Shown here one piece after another: positions 41,471 to 49,667 of a stretch of 64,000 nucleotides of DNA. Both the position numbers and the translations under genes were made by a program. This DNA comes from Xylophilus ampelinus (GTDB taxonomy: Bacteria; Pseudomonadota; Gammaproteobacteria; Burkholderiales; Burkholderiaceae_C), in assembly GCF_003217575.1 (NCBI RefSeq), contig NZ_QJTC01000003.1:124001-188000 (forward strand), in the 5' to 3' direction. The notes under the pieces were generated by a model. It did not search any database. It was not told the origin of the DNA and saw nothing but the letters and a program-made list of their open reading frames with translations. Within the stretch, counting starts at the first letter, position 1, and every line of letters begins with the position of its first letter.

Positions 41471-41896
41471 ATGCGCTTCATGCCCCCCGGTTTCGTGTCC
41501 CGCGCCGCCCTGGCCGCCGTTCTGTGCGGCGGCAGCCTCGGGGCATCGGCCACCTGCTATACCGTGTACGGTCCCAACAACGCCGTGATCTACCGGGCCG
41601 ACCGTCCGCCGGTGGATATGCGCTACGCCTTGCACGAGACGGTGCCCAAGCGCTTCGGAGCGGGGGCCACGATGATGTTCACCCTGGCCAACGACGCATG
41701 CCTGGGCATCGGATCGGGCGAAGGCAGCACCGGCCCCACCACCGGCTATCTGGCCCAGGTAGCCGACCGCGACACGATCAGCGCAGATGCTCTGGGCGTG
41801 CGCCGGGCCGGCCGCAACCCGGGCCCGTCGCACGCGATGGGCGACGTGGTCACCGCGCCCCGCACCATCCGCTCGTCGCCCACCGTTCGCCCATAA
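41471..41896 (+). CDS. Hypothetical exported protein, 141 residues
   Basis: The protein has a probable Sec signal (MRFMPPGFVSRAALAAVLCGGSLGASA, cleavage near residue 27) and a mature part with two cysteines (CYTVYGPNN near residue 28, DACLGIG near 78) that may form a disulfide. A Tyr/Pro-rich stretch (IYRADRPPVDMRYALHETVPKRF) resembles conserved hypothetical proteins of Burkholderiales, from memory only. The ATG at 41471 follows GGAGAA. Neighbours give no functional clue. Confidence 0.7.
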   Translation: MRFMPPGFVSRAALAAVLCGGSLGASATCYTVYGPNNAVIYRADRPPVDMRYALHETVPKRFGAGATMMFTLANDACLGIGSGEGSTGPTTGYLAQVADRDTISADALGVRRAGRNPGPSHAMGDVVTAPRTIRSSPTVRP

Positions 41897-41977
41897 CAAA
41901 GCCGCAGACCGGTCATCCGGCGTGCGGCGTGGTCGACACGGCAGTGGCTATGCCGGGCATGTGCCCGGTAACGAGGC

Positions 41978-42142
41978 TTATTGCTCGAACGTACCTGCGG
42001 GGAACAGTTCGTCCACCTGGAAAATTCCCAGGTCGGTCGCCTCGGCCGCGTGGTCGGGCAAGAGGGCGGCTGCAGCAGCGCTGATGGCCACTAAAATGGT
42101 GACGGTGAAGGCGGTGAACGCCGTGCGCATCGAACGTCTCAT
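41978..42142 (-). CDS. Small exported or membrane peptide, 54 residues
   Basis: The gene encodes MRRSMRTAFTAFTVTILVA followed by an Ala-rich helix and a short polar tail (TDLGIFQVDELFPAGTFEQ). Arg residues before a hydrophobic stretch fit a signal sequence or single-pass anchor. A GAGG sequence lies 8 nt upstream of the ATG. Paired repeats with a TTAC-N4-GTAA-type dyad lie about 160-210 nt upstream. The gene is short and no homologue was recognised, so reality is moderately supported. Confidence 0.5.
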   Translation of the reverse strand: MRRSMRTAFTAFTVTILVAISAAAAALLPDHAAEATDLGIFQVDELFPAGTFEQ

Positions 42143-42297
42143 GGTGCATCCCTCGGAAATTGAGAGGATTTGACAGCGGCGGCCGGCGGGCTCGTGACGG
42201 ACATCGCCCTTTGCAGCATCGGTAAACTGCCTACAGCCGTGCTGGCGAGAATACGGGAACCGGCATGCAAAAGGCGTAAAAAAAGCGGTGGGGCGCG

Positions 42298-42351
42298 TAA
42301 CGGGCGTAAGCAAGCCGTGCCTGGATGCGTTCCGATGTTACGGGTGTAAGC
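42298..42351. promoter_or_regulatory. Paired direct repeats, candidate regulator boxes
   Basis: gtaacgggcgtaagc (42298-42312) and gttacgggtgtaagc (42337-42351) are 13/15 identical with starts 39 nt apart. The second contains the dyad TTAC-GGGT-GTAA. They lie upstream of the small exported-peptide gene and beyond the trpS stop. Two spaced copies of a dyad are typical of regulator binding; the regulator is unknown. Confidence 0.4.
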
Positions 42352-42452
42352 GCTTCCGGCCTGTTCCATCTCGCCGATCGTGCCCCCAGCGCTGTCGTGC
42401 GATGCCGCTCGGCATGCAGCGCCGCGTCCGCCCGTGTCGAAGGCAAACCGGC

Positions 42453-43748
42453 TCAGGCCTTCGCCGCGGCCAGGGCCTGCAGGGCGGCCGCGACGGCCTC
42501 GGTGTCGGTCGGGCCTTCCGCGCAATCGGCCAACCGCGCAGCCAGGTCGGCGCCCGGCTGCTGCAACGCGTCGATCGCCTGGGCCGCATCGCGGGGGGCC
42601 GCGTAAGCGCGGCTCTGCAGCCGCAGCGTGCCGTCGGCGCCGAGCAGCTTGAACCGGAACCGGCCGTCGGCCTCGCGGTACTGCTTGAAGGTCGGCAGGG
42701 CCGTACGGGGAGGGCGGGGGGGGGGCGCGGCGACGGGCGCGCCGGCCAGGCGGCGCAGGCCGACGGCTTGGCGCAGCTCGGCCATCAAGGGCGTCGCCAG
42801 GGCCCGAGCCTTCACCGCGCCGGCTATCAGGATGTCCTCGATCTTCGCGGGGTCGGCGATCAGCGACTGGTAATGCGCCCGCATCGGCGCCACTTCGCGG
42901 TCGACGCGCTCGAACAGCGTCTGCTTGGCGTCGCCCCAGCCGATGCCGTCGGCATAGGCCTGGCGCAGCGCGGCGGTTTCCTCCGCCGAGGCGAAGGCCT
43001 GGTAGACCTGGAACAGGGCCGAGCCCTCGGTCTGCTTGGCCTCGCCGGGCGTGCGCGAGTCGGTCACGATCGAGGCGAGGCGGCGCTTCAGCTCGGTCTG
43101 CGGCACGAAGAGCGGGATCGTGTTGTCGTAGCTCTTGCTCATCTTGCGGCCGTCGAGGCCGGGCAGCAGCGCGACCGATTCCTCGATCTGGGCCTCGGGC
43201 AGCACCAGGTGCTCGCCGTAGAGGTGGTTGAAGCTCGACGCGATGTCGCGGGCCATCTCGATGTGCTGGACCTGATCGCGGCCCACCGGCACCCGGTGTG
43301 CTCTGAACAGCAGGATGTCGGCGGCCATCAGCACCGGGTACATGAAGAGGCCGGCGCTCACCTCGGCGTCGGGATCGTTGCCGGCCGCCGCGTTGCGGTC
43401 GACGGCGGCCTTGTAGGCATGCGCCCGGTTGAGCAGGCCCTTGCCTGCGACGCAGGTCAGCAGCCAGGTCAGCTCGGGGATTTCGGGGATGTCGGACTGG
43501 CGGTAGAAGGTGACGCGCTCCGGGTCCACGCCTGCCGCTAGCCAGCTGGCGGCGATCTCGAGGGTCGAGCGCTGGATTCGGGCCGGCTCGCCGCACTTGA
43601 TCAGGGCGTGGTAGTCGGCCAGGAAATAGAAGCTCTCGGCACCGGGCTGGCGGCTGGCGGCGACGGCGGGGCGGATCGAGCCGACGTAGTTGCCCAGGTG
43701 GGGCGTGCCGGTGGTGGTGATGCCGGTCAGGAAACGGGTGGGGCGCAT
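42453..43748 (-). CDS. trpS: Tryptophanyl-tRNA synthetase
   Basis: This 431-residue class I synthetase charges tRNA-Trp. The HIGH-like motif TGTPHLGNY (residues 12-20), the DQVQHIEMARDIA segment and the KMSKS loop (GLDGRKMSKSYDN) are intact. The core ends near residue 340 and is joined by a proline-rich linker (APPPRPPRT) to a C-terminal domain of about 75 residues (QYREADGRFRFKLLGADG) that resembles a DUF1508/YegP module, an extension I recall in other betaproteobacteria. The linker is encoded by a run of ten C (42716-42725 on the opposite strand). The ATG is at 43748, 32 nt after the protease stop. Confidence 0.95.
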   Translation of the reverse strand: MRPTRFLTGITTTGTPHLGNYVGSIRPAVAASRQPGAESFYFLADYHALIKCGEPARIQRSTLEIAASWLAAGVDPERVTFYRQSDIPEIPELTWLLTCVAGKGLLNRAHAYKAAVDRNAAAGNDPDAEVSAGLFMYPVLMAADILLFRAHRVPVGRDQVQHIEMARDIASSFNHLYGEHLVLPEAQIEESVALLPGLDGRKMSKSYDNTIPLFVPQTELKRRLASIVTDSRTPGEAKQTEGSALFQVYQAFASAEETAALRQAYADGIGWGDAKQTLFERVDREVAPMRAHYQSLIADPAKIEDILIAGAVKARALATPLMAELRQAVGLRRLAGAPVAAPPPRPPRTALPTFKQYREADGRFRFKLLGADGTLRLQSRAYAAPRDAAQAIDALQQPGADLAARLADCAEGPTDTEAVAAALQALAAAKA

Positions 43749-43780
43749 GGGCGGGAATGTCGTAGAAAGGAGAGGCGCGG

Positions 43781-44449
43781 TCAGCGCAGCAGCGAGACCA
43801 GCGGCGTGATGAGGAAGTTGATCGCGCTGTAGCCGACCGACATCAGGGGCTGCAGCCAGTAGGTACCCACCAGCCCGGTGACGACCAGGGCCAGCACGAT
43901 GAAGAAACCGTAGGGCTCGATGCGCGAGACCATCTGCGACTGCCTCCACGGCAGCAGGCCCACCAGCACCCGGCCGCCGTCGAGCGGCGGCAGCGGAAAA
44001 AGGTTGAAGGCGCACATCACCAGGTTGACCAACACCCCGGCCCGGGCCATCTTCAGGAAGAAAGGCTCGTCGACGTCCAGGGCCACCAGCGCGACCATCG
44101 CCACCGCCCACAGGATCGCCTGCACGAAGTTGGAGAGCGGCCCGGCCAAGGCCACCCATATCATGTCGCGCTTGGGGTCGCGCAGGTTGCCGAACTGCAC
44201 CGGCACCGGCTTGGCATAGCCGAACAGGAAGGCGCCGGAGGTCAGGAAATACAGCATCACCGGCATCAGGATGGTGCCGACCGGGTCGATGTGCTTGAGC
44301 GGATTGAGCGTGATGCGGCCCATCATCAGCGCGGTGTTGTCGCCGAAATGGCGCGCCGCATAGCCGTGGGCGGCCTCGTGAACGGTGATGGCGAACAGCA
44401 CCGGCAGGGCATAGACCATCACGGTCTGGATCAGGTTGGCGAAATCCAC
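43781..44449 (-). CDS. Site-2 protease family zinc metalloprotease
   Basis: This 222-residue membrane protein has about six helices, the zinc motif HEAAH at residues 24-28 and the second motif NLFPLPPLDGGRVL with the metal-binding aspartate. This is the minimal, PDZ-less S2P/M50 form that cleaves substrates inside the membrane. The GTG start at 44449 was chosen because the first helix begins there; upstream frame continues through the intergenic repeat. The S2P-trpS order is common in Burkholderiales. Confidence 0.9.
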   Translation of the reverse strand: MDFANLIQTVMVYALPVLFAITVHEAAHGYAARHFGDNTALMMGRITLNPLKHIDPVGTILMPVMLYFLTSGAFLFGYAKPVPVQFGNLRDPKRDMIWVALAGPLSNFVQAILWAVAMVALVALDVDEPFFLKMARAGVLVNLVMCAFNLFPLPPLDGGRVLVGLLPWRQSQMVSRIEPYGFFIVLALVVTGLVGTYWLQPLMSVGYSAINFLITPLVSLLR

Positions 44450-44515
44450 AGGCGATTGTCTCAGAGGGTTATGGCGGCAAACAGGGCGGAATCGCAGATG
44501 CGAGGAAAAGCGGTG

Positions 44516-44619
44516 GAACCGTAGCGAGCAAGCCCGAGTGTGCAGTGAGGACCGGATCCGTACTCTCGTACGGTGAGGATCGGAACTGCGCAATCGGGCT
44601 GCGCAGTAGGTTCTCTCGC
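44516..44619 (-). repeat. Dispersed intergenic repeat, copy B
   Basis: The reverse complement of this 104-nt sequence matches copy A at 38481-38575 at both ends and through the CCGATTGCGC and GGTCCTC segments, with about 10 extra nt in the middle. It fills the spacer between the YciO-like gene and the protease and contains a GTACTCTCGTAC palindrome. Confidence 0.8.
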
Positions 44620-44624
44620 CTTTT

Positions 44625-45266
44625 CTACTCGGGCATTCCCAGGGCCGAAAGGCTCGCGCTGCCGCGGCGGACCAGCACCGGATCTTCGCCGATGCCCATC
44701 GGCACCAGGTCGATCACGGTGGTGGGCTCGGCCGGGCAGGCGCCCGCATCGACCACTGCGGCCAGCAGCTTCTCGTAGCGTGAGCGGATGTCGGCCGCGT
44801 CGTTGAGCGACTCGGTCTCGCCTGCCGGGATCAGCGTCGTAGCCAGCAGCGGTGCGCCGTGCGCTTCCAGCAGCGCCTGCAGCACCTTGTGGTCGGGCAC
44901 GCGCAGGCCGATGGTCTTGCGCTGCGGATGGCTCAGGCGGCGCGGCACTTCCTTGGAGGCTTCCAGGATGAAGGTGTAGGCGCCGGGGGTGGCCGACTTC
45001 AGCAGCCGGAACTGCTTGTTGTCGACCCGCGCGTAGCTGGCCAGCTCGCTCAGGTCGCGGCAGATCAGGGTCAGGTGGTGGCGGTCGTCGACCTGGCGGA
45101 TGCGCCGCATCGCGTCGACCGCGTCGCGGTCGTCCAGGTGGCAGACCAGCGCGTAGCTGGAGTCGGTGGGCACCGCGGCCACGCCGCCGCGCTGCAGCAG
45201 GGCGGCGGCCTGCTTCAGCAGCCGCGGTTGCGGATTGTCGGGATGGACTTCGAAATACTGGGCCAT
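44625..45266 (-). CDS. YciO/Sua5/YrdC-family protein (threonylcarbamoyl-AMP synthase-like)
   Basis: This 213-residue protein carries the YrdC fold: VAAVPTDSSYALVCHLDD, KDRHHLTLICRDLSELA-type core and PGAYTFILEASKEVPRR, with the KTIGLRVPDHKV motif. It is closer to YciO than to TsaC (single domain, no Sua5 C-terminal domain). TsaC/Sua5 enzymes make threonylcarbamoyl-AMP for t6A tRNA modification; activity of the YciO branch is less certain. The PHP-domain gene nearby forms the same pair seen as yciV-yciO in E. coli. Confidence 0.88.
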   Translation of the reverse strand: MAQYFEVHPDNPQPRLLKQAAALLQRGGVAAVPTDSSYALVCHLDDRDAVDAMRRIRQVDDRHHLTLICRDLSELASYARVDNKQFRLLKSATPGAYTFILEASKEVPRRLSHPQRKTIGLRVPDHKVLQALLEAHGAPLLATTLIPAGETESLNDAADIRSRYEKLLAAVVDAGACPAEPTTVIDLVPMGIGEDPVLVRRGSASLSALGMPE

Positions 45267-45330
45267 GGTCTTCTTCTCTCTTCAATGCGCTGCGGGGGAG
45301 CGGTGCGTCGCACCTCGCCCGGGGTGTGCT

Positions 45331-46223
45331 TCATCCCTCTGCCGGCTGGACGACGATGCGGCTTTCCCGCACGGTGAGCCAGGCGCCCATCGCGCCGCAG
45401 GCCGCGATCAGCAGGATGCCTGCCACCGATGTGCGGTCGGGTACGTGGTCGAACAAGAGCCAGCCCGCCAGAACCGCGAAACCGATCTGCGCGTAGAGAC
45501 AGGGCATCAGCGTGGCGGCCGGCGCGCGGGCATAGGCCAGGTCAGCAGGAAGTGGCCCACGGTGCCCATCAGCCCCATCAGGCCGAGCGCCAGCCACACG
45601 CCGCCGCTGGTGGGCGTGACCCAGACGAACGGCAGGATCGCCGACATCACCAGGGTGCCCACCCAGCCGCTGTAGAACTGCATCACCATCGGGTCCTCGG
45701 TTTGCGCCAACCGGCTGGTGAGCACCTGGAACCACGCGTTGCAGGCCACCAGCCCCAGCGGCAGCAGCATTGCCCAGCCGAACGCGTCGCCCCCGGGCCG
45801 CAGCACCACCAGCGTGCCGGCGAAACCACCCGCCACCAGCGCCCAGCGCATGCCCGAGACCTGCTGGCGCAGCACGGTGGCGGCCAGCACGGTGATCGCC
45901 AGCGGCGTCACCATCACGATGGCGGTGAACTCGCCCACCGGCATGTGCTGCAGGCTGAAGAACGAGAACATGCTGGTCATCATCAGCAGCAGGCCGCGCA
46001 GGCATTGGAAGCGCGGGTGTTCGGTGCGCAGCGCCCTGAAGCCGCGGGTGGGAATGATGGCCGCGGTGGTCGACCAGGCCTGAAAGGCATAGCGGAACCA
46101 CAGCGCCATCGCCAGCGGCACGCTGGCCCCGGCCACCTTGGTGCTGGCATCGAGGGTGGCGAAGCAGGCGGTGGCCACCACGGCCAGGACGAGGCCGGTC
46201 AGCGCGGACGGCGCCGGCGTCAA
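45331..46223 (-). pseudogene. DMT-superfamily (EamA) transporter, frameshifted near its 3' end
   Basis: The N-terminal two thirds (LTGLVLAVVATACFATLDAS through GTVGHFLLTW) and the C-terminal third (AYARAPAATLMPCLYAQIGF through RIVVQPAEG) are in different frames. Restoring one G in TGGCCTATG near 45538 joins them into one ten-helix EamA transporter of about 297 residues. The probable start is the TTG at 46223; no better codon lies near the first helix. The gene sits between the PHP and YciO-like genes, normally adjacent. Either it is a recent pseudogene or a base is missing from the assembly. Confidence 0.82.
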
Positions 46224-46236
46224 CGCCCCGCGTCCT

Positions 46237-47091
46237 TCACCGTATCCTGTCCTGCAGCAGCGTCCAGACCGGTTCCAGATCGGCCGGCAGAGGCGGCAGG
46301 CCGCCCAGGTCGGTGCGGGATTCCTCTGGGCTGTGGAAATCGCTGCCGCGTGAAGCGGCCAGGTTGAACTCGCGCGCCATGTCGGCGTAGGTGACGTATT
46401 CCGACGGCGTGTGGCTGCCGGTGACCACCTCCACGCCGCGGCCGCCGTGGGCCTTGAATTCGCTGAAGAGCGCGAACTCCTCGTTGGCGGTGAACTTGTA
46501 GCGGCCCGGATGTGCAATAACCGCCACGCCCCCTGCGTAGGTGATCCAGTGCACCGCGTCCGAGAGCGAGGCCCAGCGGTGCGGCACGTAGCCCGGCTTG
46601 CCCTCGGTGAGGTAGCGGCGGAACACCTCGGGCGTGTCGCGGCAGACGCCGGTTTCGACCAAAAAGCGGGCGAAATGGGTGCGCGAGATGAGGGCCGGAT
46701 TGCCGACGAACCGCAGAGCGCCTTCATAGGCACCCGGGATGCCGGCCCGCTCCAGTTGCGCCGCCATCTCGCGGGCCCGCGGACCACGGCCGTCGCGGGT
46801 GTCGGCCAGGCCTTGGCGCAGCTCGGCGTTCTCGGCGTCGAAACCCAGGCCCACGATATGCACCGTCTCGTCGGCGAAGGTCACCGACAGTTCAACGCCG
46901 GTCAGGTAGGGCAGGCCGACAGCCTTTGCGGCCGCTGCCGCGCGCTGCACGCCCCCGATCTCATCGTGGTCGGTCAGCGCCCACAGCTCCACGCCGTTGG
47001 CCTTGGCGCGCGACGCCAACACTTCCGGCGTGAGCGTGCCGTCGGACACCACGGAGTGGCAATGGAGGTCGGCGTTCTTGAAGGTAAGCAC
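46237..47091 (-). CDS. PHP-domain phosphatase (YciV/RNase AM-like)
   Basis: This 284-residue protein has the PHP metal-binding motifs: DLHCHSVVSDG at residues 8-18, ALTDHDEIGGV, GVELSV, AVIAHPGRY and RGSDFHSP. Proteins of this subfamily act as 3',5'-nucleoside bisphosphate phosphatases and 5'-3' exonucleases in RNA 5'-end maturation (E. coli YciV/Rnm). The start is a GTG at 47091. Neighbouring YciO-like and TrpS genes match a commonly conserved cluster. Confidence 0.9.
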   Translation of the reverse strand: MLTFKNADLHCHSVVSDGTLTPEVLASRAKANGVELWALTDHDEIGGVQRAAAAAKAVGLPYLTGVELSVTFADETVHIVGLGFDAENAELRQGLADTRDGRGPRAREMAAQLERAGIPGAYEGALRFVGNPALISRTHFARFLVETGVCRDTPEVFRRYLTEGKPGYVPHRWASLSDAVHWITYAGGVAVIAHPGRYKFTANEEFALFSEFKAHGGRGVEVVTGSHTPSEYVTYADMAREFNLAASRGSDFHSPEESRTDLGGLPPLPADLEPVWTLLQDRIR

Positions 47092-47127
47092 GCAGCCATT
47101 CTAGGGCGGCCGGTTGGTTATTTTTAC

Positions 47128-47286
47128 GGATGGCGACAACCCAGCTCGGCGCCCAAGCCGGCCGCCGTGGCTGCCTCGCCACGCGCGCTGGTGGTGACCG
47201 CGTCGACGGCGGCAGCCGCGCCTGCTGCAGCCTCGGCTCCGGCCCGCCACACGGCGATGCCCGGCGACGACGACTGGCAGAGCTTT
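47128..47286 (+). pseudogene. Possible relic of a chemoreceptor C-terminal tail
   Basis: In one frame this reads a Pro/Ala-rich stretch (SAPKPAAVAASPRALVV...) ending GDDDWQSF, the pattern of the flexible tail and CheR-binding pentapeptide of comamonad chemoreceptors (compare DDWEKF at 19582). No stop follows the F and no signalling domain precedes it. It may be a leftover 3' fragment, or a chance match in GC-rich spacer. Confidence 0.3.
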
Positions 47287-47443
47287 CGAACCGGCACGGT
47301 ATTTGCATGGAGCGATAGGCTTGCATAAGGTACGGTGACCCTACAAATGCGATATCTTTTGCAGGCGACTGCGTAATATCCCGGAACTCTTCGCCTGCTT
47401 GCAGGTACCAAGCCTTTTCTTCACTTCATTGCTCGCCACCGCC

Positions 47444-48313
47444 ATGCAACGTGATTTCCCCGTATTCCGTCGCCGTTTCGCCCTCTGTGCTTTCATCGTC
47501 GCCGTCCTGGCCGCAGGGGGAGGTTCCGCGGCGGTGCAGGCGGCACCGGCCGGGGACACGTTGGGCATGGCCGCATCGACCAACCCGCTGGCGCGGGCCA
47601 TTCCCGCTGCCGAATTGCGTTGGCAGTCGAGCATGGCGGCCTTCGCCGCCTCCGACCGGGACAAGGCGCCGGCATCCGATGGCGTGCTGTTCGTCGGTAG
47701 CTCCACGATCCGCATGTGGACCGACCTGGCGCAGGACTTCCGCAAGCAGCCGGTGGTGATCAACCGCGGTTTCGGCGGCTCCACCATGGCCGACTGCAAC
47801 TATTTCGTTAAGCAGCTGGTACTGCAGTACAAGCCGCGCCAGGTGCTGGTGTATGCCGGCGACAACGATCTGGCCGAAGGCCGCACGCCCGAGCAGGTGC
47901 TGGAGAGCTTCCAGGGCTTCGTGCGCACCGTGCGCAGCGAACTGCCGGACACCCGTATCGACTACATTTCGATCAAGCCGAGCCCGCTGCGGGCCAGCCT
48001 GATGCCCAAGGTGCGCGAAGCCAACGCCTTGCTGGCCGCCTATTTGCGCACCGTCCCCAATGCGCAGTACATCGACGTCTTCACCCCGATGCTCGACGCC
48101 ACCGGCGCACCACGGATGGAGCTGTTCGGCCATGACCGTCTGCACATGAACGAGGCGGGCTACGATCTCTGGCAGTCGGTGATCGGCGCTTACGTGGATG
48201 CGCCGAACGGCAGCCCCGCCGACCGGCCCGCCACCTTGGCGACCAGCGCTCCGCCGGCCGCATCGACATCGGCGCCGGTACTGACGTCCTCGGCGGCCGC
48301 GGCCACCCGCTGA
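47444..48313 (+). CDS. SGNH/GDSL-type hydrolase, exported
   Basis: This 289-residue protein has a signal peptide (RRRFALCAFIVAVLAAGGGSAAVQA, cleavage near residue 36) and the SGNH blocks: FVGSSTIRMW (catalytic serine in GSS), NRGFGGS, YAGDNDLAEG (block III Asn) and DRLHMNEAGY (catalytic Asp and His). These enzymes hydrolyse esters of lipids or polysaccharides. The ATG at 47444 is preferred to a codon 15 residues upstream because the signal peptide begins there. The C-terminus is a low-complexity Ala/Ser/Pro tail. No operon partner. Confidence 0.9.
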   Translation: MQRDFPVFRRRFALCAFIVAVLAAGGGSAAVQAAPAGDTLGMAASTNPLARAIPAAELRWQSSMAAFAASDRDKAPASDGVLFVGSSTIRMWTDLAQDFRKQPVVINRGFGGSTMADCNYFVKQLVLQYKPRQVLVYAGDNDLAEGRTPEQVLESFQGFVRTVRSELPDTRIDYISIKPSPLRASLMPKVREANALLAAYLRTVPNAQYIDVFTPMLDATGAPRMELFGHDRLHMNEAGYDLWQSVIGAYVDAPNGSPADRPATLATSAPPAASTSAPVLTSSAAAATR

Positions 48314-48383
48314 GGCGGGCTCGGCCCGGCGCCGGCCGCATGATGGCATGGCGCTCCGTCGGCGCTTACCCTGCGATCAGCGT

Positions 48384-49556
48384 TCAGCGCGACGACGCGC
48401 CCGCCCTGATCGTGTTCGGGGCCTGCCGGGGCGCTTCTTCATCGGGCGGCTTGTCCAGCCACAACGACACCCGCGCGACCAAGTACAGCGTGCAGAAGCA
48501 GGCCACCAGCAGCACAGCGTCCATCCACCAAGGGTGGACGACGGGGTTGGCGCCGAAGAAGGTCAGCACAAGCAGCACCACCACCAAGTGAGCGCAGAAC
48601 ACCGGCAGCGATGCGGCGCCCATTGTCTCCAGCCAGGGCAGGCGGGGCATGCGGCGCACCAGGGCCGGGCCGAAGCGGATCGCAATCACCATCAGGCCGA
48701 AGAGGTTGATCAGCCGCATCGGCGCCAGAGTCCATTTGTCGAACAGCAGGTTGAGTTGCGAACTGCCCTCGAACGGCGCCTGGCCCACCCGGTGGCGCCA
48801 GGTGAAGCCGATCACGACGACGAAGGTGGCGACCACCAGCGTCCAGTTGGGAAAGGTGAAGGGCGGCGCCTGCGGATCGTTGCGGCTGGCGCCCATCCAG
48901 AGGCCGAGCATCCACAGGAATTGCCAGCCATAGGTGGCGAAGGAACCGGTCTCGTGGAGCGGCACCGGCATGCCGACGAGGGCATCGGTCGCGTCGTAGA
49001 TCCATTCGCCCAGCCCGAACTGGGCCAGCACCCAGAGCGCCACGCTCACGCCCATCACCGGGCCCCAGCCGTGGCGCAGCGCGGCGGCCAGTACCCAGGG
49101 GCTGGCCAGCATGAAAAGCACGTAGAGCGGCAAAATGTCGAGCAGCGCAGGCTCGTAGACCAGCAGCAAGCCGGCGATCAGCGCGGTGCCGGGGTTTTGA
49201 AGGTAGAAGGACATCAGATCCTTCACCGCGGGCTGGTCCACCTTCATCCCGAAGAAGGCGATCACGGTGAACAGGAAGATCAGCGTGGCCGCCTGGCACC
49301 AGTAGACCTTGAGCGCTCGGCGGAGGTAGGCCTTCTCCATCTCGGCGATGCTTTTCTTCCAGGCGAGGCGGCCGTAGACCATACCCGCCATGTAGGCCGA
49401 GAGCAGTACGAAGCCCTCTGCGGCTGAGACGTAGCCGAAGGGCTGGCCGGCCGGCGAGGTCAGCCGCGTGGGCAGGTGCGTCAGCGTCATCAGCACCAGC
49501 ATCAGGCCGCGCAGGGCGTCGATTTCCCAGCGGCGGGAGGAGGGCGAGGGCGGCAT
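48384..49556 (-). CDS. opgC: OpgC-type membrane acyltransferase
   Basis: This 390-residue protein has about ten transmembrane helices and the OpgC/acyltransferase-3-like opening EIDALRGLMLVLMTLTHLPTR, where Arg, Asp and His residues are conserved. OpgC adds succinyl groups to osmoregulated periplasmic glucans. No opgG or opgH gene lies nearby, so the symbol reflects family similarity and not proven role. The start ATG lies at 49556; upstream is the decayed insertion sequence. Confidence 0.85.
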   Translation of the reverse strand: MPPSPSSRRWEIDALRGLMLVLMTLTHLPTRLTSPAGQPFGYVSAAEGFVLLSAYMAGMVYGRLAWKKSIAEMEKAYLRRALKVYWCQAATLIFLFTVIAFFGMKVDQPAVKDLMSFYLQNPGTALIAGLLLVYEPALLDILPLYVLFMLASPWVLAAALRHGWGPVMGVSVALWVLAQFGLGEWIYDATDALVGMPVPLHETGSFATYGWQFLWMLGLWMGASRNDPQAPPFTFPNWTLVVATFVVVIGFTWRHRVGQAPFEGSSQLNLLFDKWTLAPMRLINLFGLMVIAIRFGPALVRRMPRLPWLETMGAASLPVFCAHLVVVLLVLTFFGANPVVHPWWMDAVLLVACFCTLYLVARVSLWLDKPPDEEAPRQAPNTIRAGASSR

Positions 49557-49667
49557 GGGCGGCGTGGGCTGCAGCGTGGACGGCCGGGGATGGCGGAAGG
49601 GTGCGCGGGGCGGCGCGGCGGAAGAGAGTGGCGCAATTGTCGTCCCTGTCCCTCCGCGACGCCTGTA

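Noticed and set aside
41913-42149. A 78-codon His/Arg-rich minus frame
   Set aside because: It overlaps the 54-codon frame out of phase; its composition is typical of a GC shadow, while the 54-codon frame has an export signal and ribosome site.
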